A stretch of 64,000 bases of DNA from JABDKJ01 sp964609215 (GTDB lineage: Bacteria; Bacteroidota; Bacteroidia; Flavobacteriales_D; JABDKJ01), in assembly GCA_964609215.1 (NCBI GenBank), contig CAZSQZ010000012.1, forward strand, positions 46,802 to 110,801, read 5' to 3'. The stretch's first letter is position 1; every line of letters begins with the position of its first letter. Both the position numbers and the translations under genes were made by a program. Positions 61,358-64,000 of the stretch are shown piece after piece. The notes under the pieces were generated by a model. The model saw nothing but the letters and a program-made list of their open reading frames with translations. It did no database searches and was not told the DNA's origin.

Positions 61358-62358
61358 TTATTCAATTGGAGAAAGCCATAGCGGCAGACAAGCTGCAAAG
61401 CATTGAAGCGAAATTGGAAGAAATAAAATTCACTTCACGCAGAGTGACCACCAACGAAGCAGACTATCTCGTTTGCATTGGCAAGGAAGAATTTGACATT
61501 AGGCACTTGGGGAATTTGAATGGCGTGAAAGACATTCACCGGGTGAGTGATGCCTATAAATTGGTCTCTAAAAAATGGAAGGTGAATGAAAGTCAAATTG
61601 ACTTGGGCGATGGCGTGAAAATTGGCAATGGCGCTTTTCAAATGATGGGCGGGCCTTGCAGTATTGAGGGCGAAGAAAACATAAGAAATACGGTTGCGCA
61701 ATTGGTGAAAAGTGGCGTGAAAATTATGCGCGGTGGCGTCTTTAAGCCCAGAAGTTCTCCTTATGCCTATAGAGGCATTGGAACCGAAGGTTTGAAGCTC
61801 TGGCATGCGATCTGTCAGGAACAGGGCATTAAGATCATCTCTGAGATTATGGAGGAAAAGAAGTTGGAAGAGATGTACCCCTATGTAGATATTTTTCAGA
61901 TTGGCGCGCGTAACTCACAGAACTTTAATTTGCTGGATGCCATGGGTAGAATAGATAAACCCGTGATGATTAAAAGAGGCATGAGCGGAACCATAGATGA
62001 ACTCCTCTACTCTGCTGAATATGTTTTTTCTGGTGGCAATGAAAAGGTGCTGCTCTGCGAAAGAGGCATACGCAATTATGAAAAAAATTACCGGAATTGT
62101 TTTGACATTAATGCCATCCCCATTTTAAAAGAAAAGACGCATTTACCCGTCATTGCCGACCCTTCTCATGGCATTGGTTTGCGCAGACATGTGCCAGCCA
62201 TTGCCTATGCTTCTGCCGTTGCTGGAGCAGATGGTATTATTGCAGAAATGCACGCCTGCCCTCAAAAGGCATTGACGGATGCGAAGCAGACGATTTCTTT
62301 TGAAGCTTTTGATGAGATGGTTAGGAAGGTTGGGGAGTTGAGGGGGGTGATAAGTTGA
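61354..62358 (+). CDS. 3-Deoxy-7-phosphoheptulonate (DAHP) synthase, type I-beta
   Basis: A 334-residue enzyme performing the first step of the shikimate pathway. An N-terminal ferredoxin-like domain (about residues 1-70, a regulatory domain in the Thermotoga enzyme) precedes the barrel with MMGGPCSIEG, GVFKPRSSPYAYRG, IGARNSQNF, MIKRGMSGTIDEL and VIADPSHGIGLRRHV. There is no chorismate mutase domain, unlike the fused Bacteroidota form. As last gene of the trp operon it puts pathway entry under the trp attenuator. Confidence 0.92.
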   Translation: MIIQLEKAIAADKLQSIEAKLEEIKFTSRRVTTNEADYLVCIGKEEFDIRHLGNLNGVKDIHRVSDAYKLVSKKWKVNESQIDLGDGVKIGNGAFQMMGGPCSIEGEENIRNTVAQLVKSGVKIMRGGVFKPRSSPYAYRGIGTEGLKLWHAICQEQGIKIISEIMEEKKLEEMYPYVDIFQIGARNSQNFNLLDAMGRIDKPVMIKRGMSGTIDELLYSAEYVFSGGNEKVLLCERGIRNYEKNYRNCFDINAIPILKEKTHLPVIADPSHGIGLRRHVPAIAYASAVAGADGIIAEMHACPQKALTDAKQTISFEAFDEMVRKVGELRGVIS

Positions 62359-62460
62359 AAGATTAATAAAATAGTCAAATTGAACTAAGGTTCTATAATG
62401 ACTACCTCAAAAAAGAGACTAAATTAGCTTTTGAATAATTCGATTAATAACACAAATCGT

Positions 62461-64000
62461 TTAAATCAAATCGACCAATTCCTTATCAATACCAGAAGAT
62501 TTTTTAATGTAGTCTTTGCTATATTGTAGATTTTGAATAATGAACTCTGAATATGCCTTAGTAACATTATTGATTCTTTCGTTATCAAAAATTTTAGATA
62601 TTGCAGGAGTCAACTTTTCTCCAAATAAAAGGACCGATTCAAATTTTCCTGACATCCGTACATTCCTTGGTATCTTCCTTCCATCAGAAATAAAATCAAA
62701 TCGCATATCTTTAAAGAATTCCCAATTGTCGATTACTGTAGACTCTATTTCATTATACAATTCTTGTGTATAAGGCCGATGAACTATTATCGTTTTGTAT
62801 ACTTTTTCATTAACAAGTACTATAATAAGATCATGAGGTAAATTCGATCTTTTTTTGATCGAAATTTTCTTTGACTCTAGTCTCTTTGGAAAAAAGTCTT
62901 CCTCATTGATCCATCTGTCTATATATTCAAATTTGTCATTAAGGCCAATTCCGCTGCAAAGAAATAATATAAAGGCATCTCGAGTTTTAGAAAAATTGGT
63001 TTTATGTATATTCTTGTTCAATTCTTCAAGAATAGGCAGTTTGAAATATTTATAGAAGTTGAATCTATCCATTTCTTCCAATAGCGAAAGCAAATTTTCA
63101 ATTTCACGCAAAGGCCCTCTACTATCAATATACTTTTCTATTATTTTTTCATAAACGCGCACATTTTCATTTTGATTCAGTTCTTTTATAAACCTGCAAG
63201 CAAAATACTCCTGAAGAGATCTATGAGCGAACGCTAATACGCCTTCATCATCTGTCCATATTGCAACAGCTGATTTCAAATCTTCGATAAGCCTATTATT
63301 CTCAAATTTCAGATCAGGATACTTTTGTTTAATCAACTCAAATTTCTGATAAACATATGCCTTGTCAAAGCTGAAACTATATTCAAAATAAGAGAGATAA
63401 CTAAATATTTTTAAAACTAATTCGAAATTTTCTTGTGAAAGCCCGCTAGTTTTTTCGCGAACGAATCCTAGCTTCGATTTGGCGTCATGTTCAGAGAACA
63501 ACGCATTTATTACTCTTCCATAAAAAACATGCTTTTTATCAGGAATCGATGCATAACTTTGAAATGTCAAAATATATAACGAAAGAAGTAATGGATTCTT
63601 TAAAAAACTCATTATATATCGGGATTCGCTTGATATAATTGAATGTTCTATCTTTTTTGCCAACTCGATTTCGTTCTGTAATTGTTTATATACAAAACCC
63701 CCAATTTCTTTGTCCTCTAGACTCAATTCTTTCATTTTCAGATTAACAAACAATGGAAGATGTTCGATATTAGAATAAGGTCTAGTTGTTAAAATAAATT
63801 TGTTCAATTGATTTTGATTAACAAACTCCATCAACTTCTTAGAAACTTTCTTTTTAGTTTCACTATCAAGCTCATCATACCCATCAAGAAAAAAAACAAA
63901 TTTTCCTTTAGCCATTAACTGATACAATATATCTTTATTGACACTAATATTATATTGATTAATTGTTTCAATAATAAAATCTTCTAAGTCACCTTCTTTT
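62461..64000 (-). CDS. NACHT-domain NTPase, C-terminal part (partial)
   Basis: The frame is open to the window edge, so about 513 residues of a longer protein are visible. Near the visible start is the NACHT Walker B region FVFFLDGYDEL, followed by the sensor-like FILTTRPYS and the winged-helix-type motif FAHRSLQEYFACRFIKEL. About 240 residues follow with no leucine-rich, TPR or WD repeats. The P-loop and any effector domain lie off-window. Bacterial NACHT proteins include NLR-like antiphage systems; whether this one is such cannot be settled without the rest. The gene converges on the trp operon. Confidence 0.82.
   Translation of the reverse strand, partial: KEGDLEDFIIETINQYNISVNKDILYQLMAKGKFVFFLDGYDELDSETKKKVSKKLMEFVNQNQLNKFILTTRPYSNIEHLPLFVNLKMKELSLEDKEIGGFVYKQLQNEIELAKKIEHSIISSESRYIMSFLKNPLLLSLYILTFQSYASIPDKKHVFYGRVINALFSEHDAKSKLGFVREKTSGLSQENFELVLKIFSYLSYFEYSFSFDKAYVYQKFELIKQKYPDLKFENNRLIEDLKSAVAIWTDDEGVLAFAHRSLQEYFACRFIKELNQNENVRVYEKIIEKYIDSRGPLREIENLLSLLEEMDRFNFYKYFKLPILEELNKNIHKTNFSKTRDAFILFLCSGIGLNDKFEYIDRWINEEDFFPKRLESKKISIKKRSNLPHDLIIVLVNEKVYKTIIVHRPYTQELYNEIESTVIDNWEFFKDMRFDFISDGRKIPRNVRMSGKFESVLLFGEKLTPAISKIFDNERINNVTKAYSEFIIQNLQYSKDYIKKSSGIDKELVDLI

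Noticed and set aside
1..64000. tRNA, rRNA, insertion sequence, phage integrase or CRISPR array
   Set aside because: None was recognised on reading both strands; short tRNA genes cannot be fully excluded without a covariance-model search.

Overview
The window is low-GC chromosomal DNA from a member of the Bacteroidota, probably marine. The support is a type IX secretion plug lipoprotein, two proteins ending in T9SS sorting domains, a GldA-type gliding ATPase, a SusC/SusD pair, an NqrM-like maturation protein, AT-rich promoters of the TTTG/TAnnTTTG type, and a sodium-centred energy toolkit (complete nqrABCDEF, a membrane pyrophosphatase, a sodium:alanine symporter). Order and family cannot be fixed from this window. 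No rRNA, tRNA, CRISPR array or insertion sequence was seen. No gap between genes exceeds about 300 bp; the longest, 51604-51878, holds an inverted repeat. In several cases a TTG or internal ATG start was chosen over the longest reading frame, and the entry says why.

Layout. 1-4060: the end of an ABC exporter subunit, a SiaB/SiaC-like kinase-phosphoprotein pair, a methyltransferase and mazG. 4069-11290: a nqrM-like gene facing an apbE-nqrFEDCBA block transcribed leftward as one operon, nqrA first and the flavin transferase last. 11405-18961: T9SS plug protein, apaG, proline catabolism (pruA), an FtsB/DivIC-like protein and both methylmalonyl-CoA mutase subunits. 19016-24552: susD, susC and the exo-muramidase namZ on the minus strand. 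24596-30322: a LolE-type permease, cystathionine beta-synthase, a tiny T9SS-sorting-domain protein and a patatin with a beta-barrel. 30355-36421: minus-strand transporter and housekeeping genes (pyrF, prfA). 36523-40752: pyruvate dehydrogenase beta subunit, pyrophosphatase and a repeat-bearing YceI lipoprotein. 40883-54906: deoxynucleoside kinase, GH3 family, asnB, a kelch/T9SS protein, MerR, M23 peptidase, alaS, rsgA, gldA and metK.

54947-62358 is a complete tryptophan operon, trpEGDCFBA plus a DAHP synthase, with almost every gene overlapping the next. It is preceded by a 20-codon leader peptide holding four Trp codons in five positions, followed by a strong intrinsic terminator: a textbook ribosome-mediated attenuator. 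I consider this the most notable regulatory element in the window. Sampled stretches of the operon are richer in G+C than their surroundings, which raises the possibility of separate ancestry. The right edge (62461-64000, minus strand) carries the C-terminal part of a NACHT NTPase, a family that includes antiphage NLR-like proteins; its P-loop and N-terminal effector lie outside the window.
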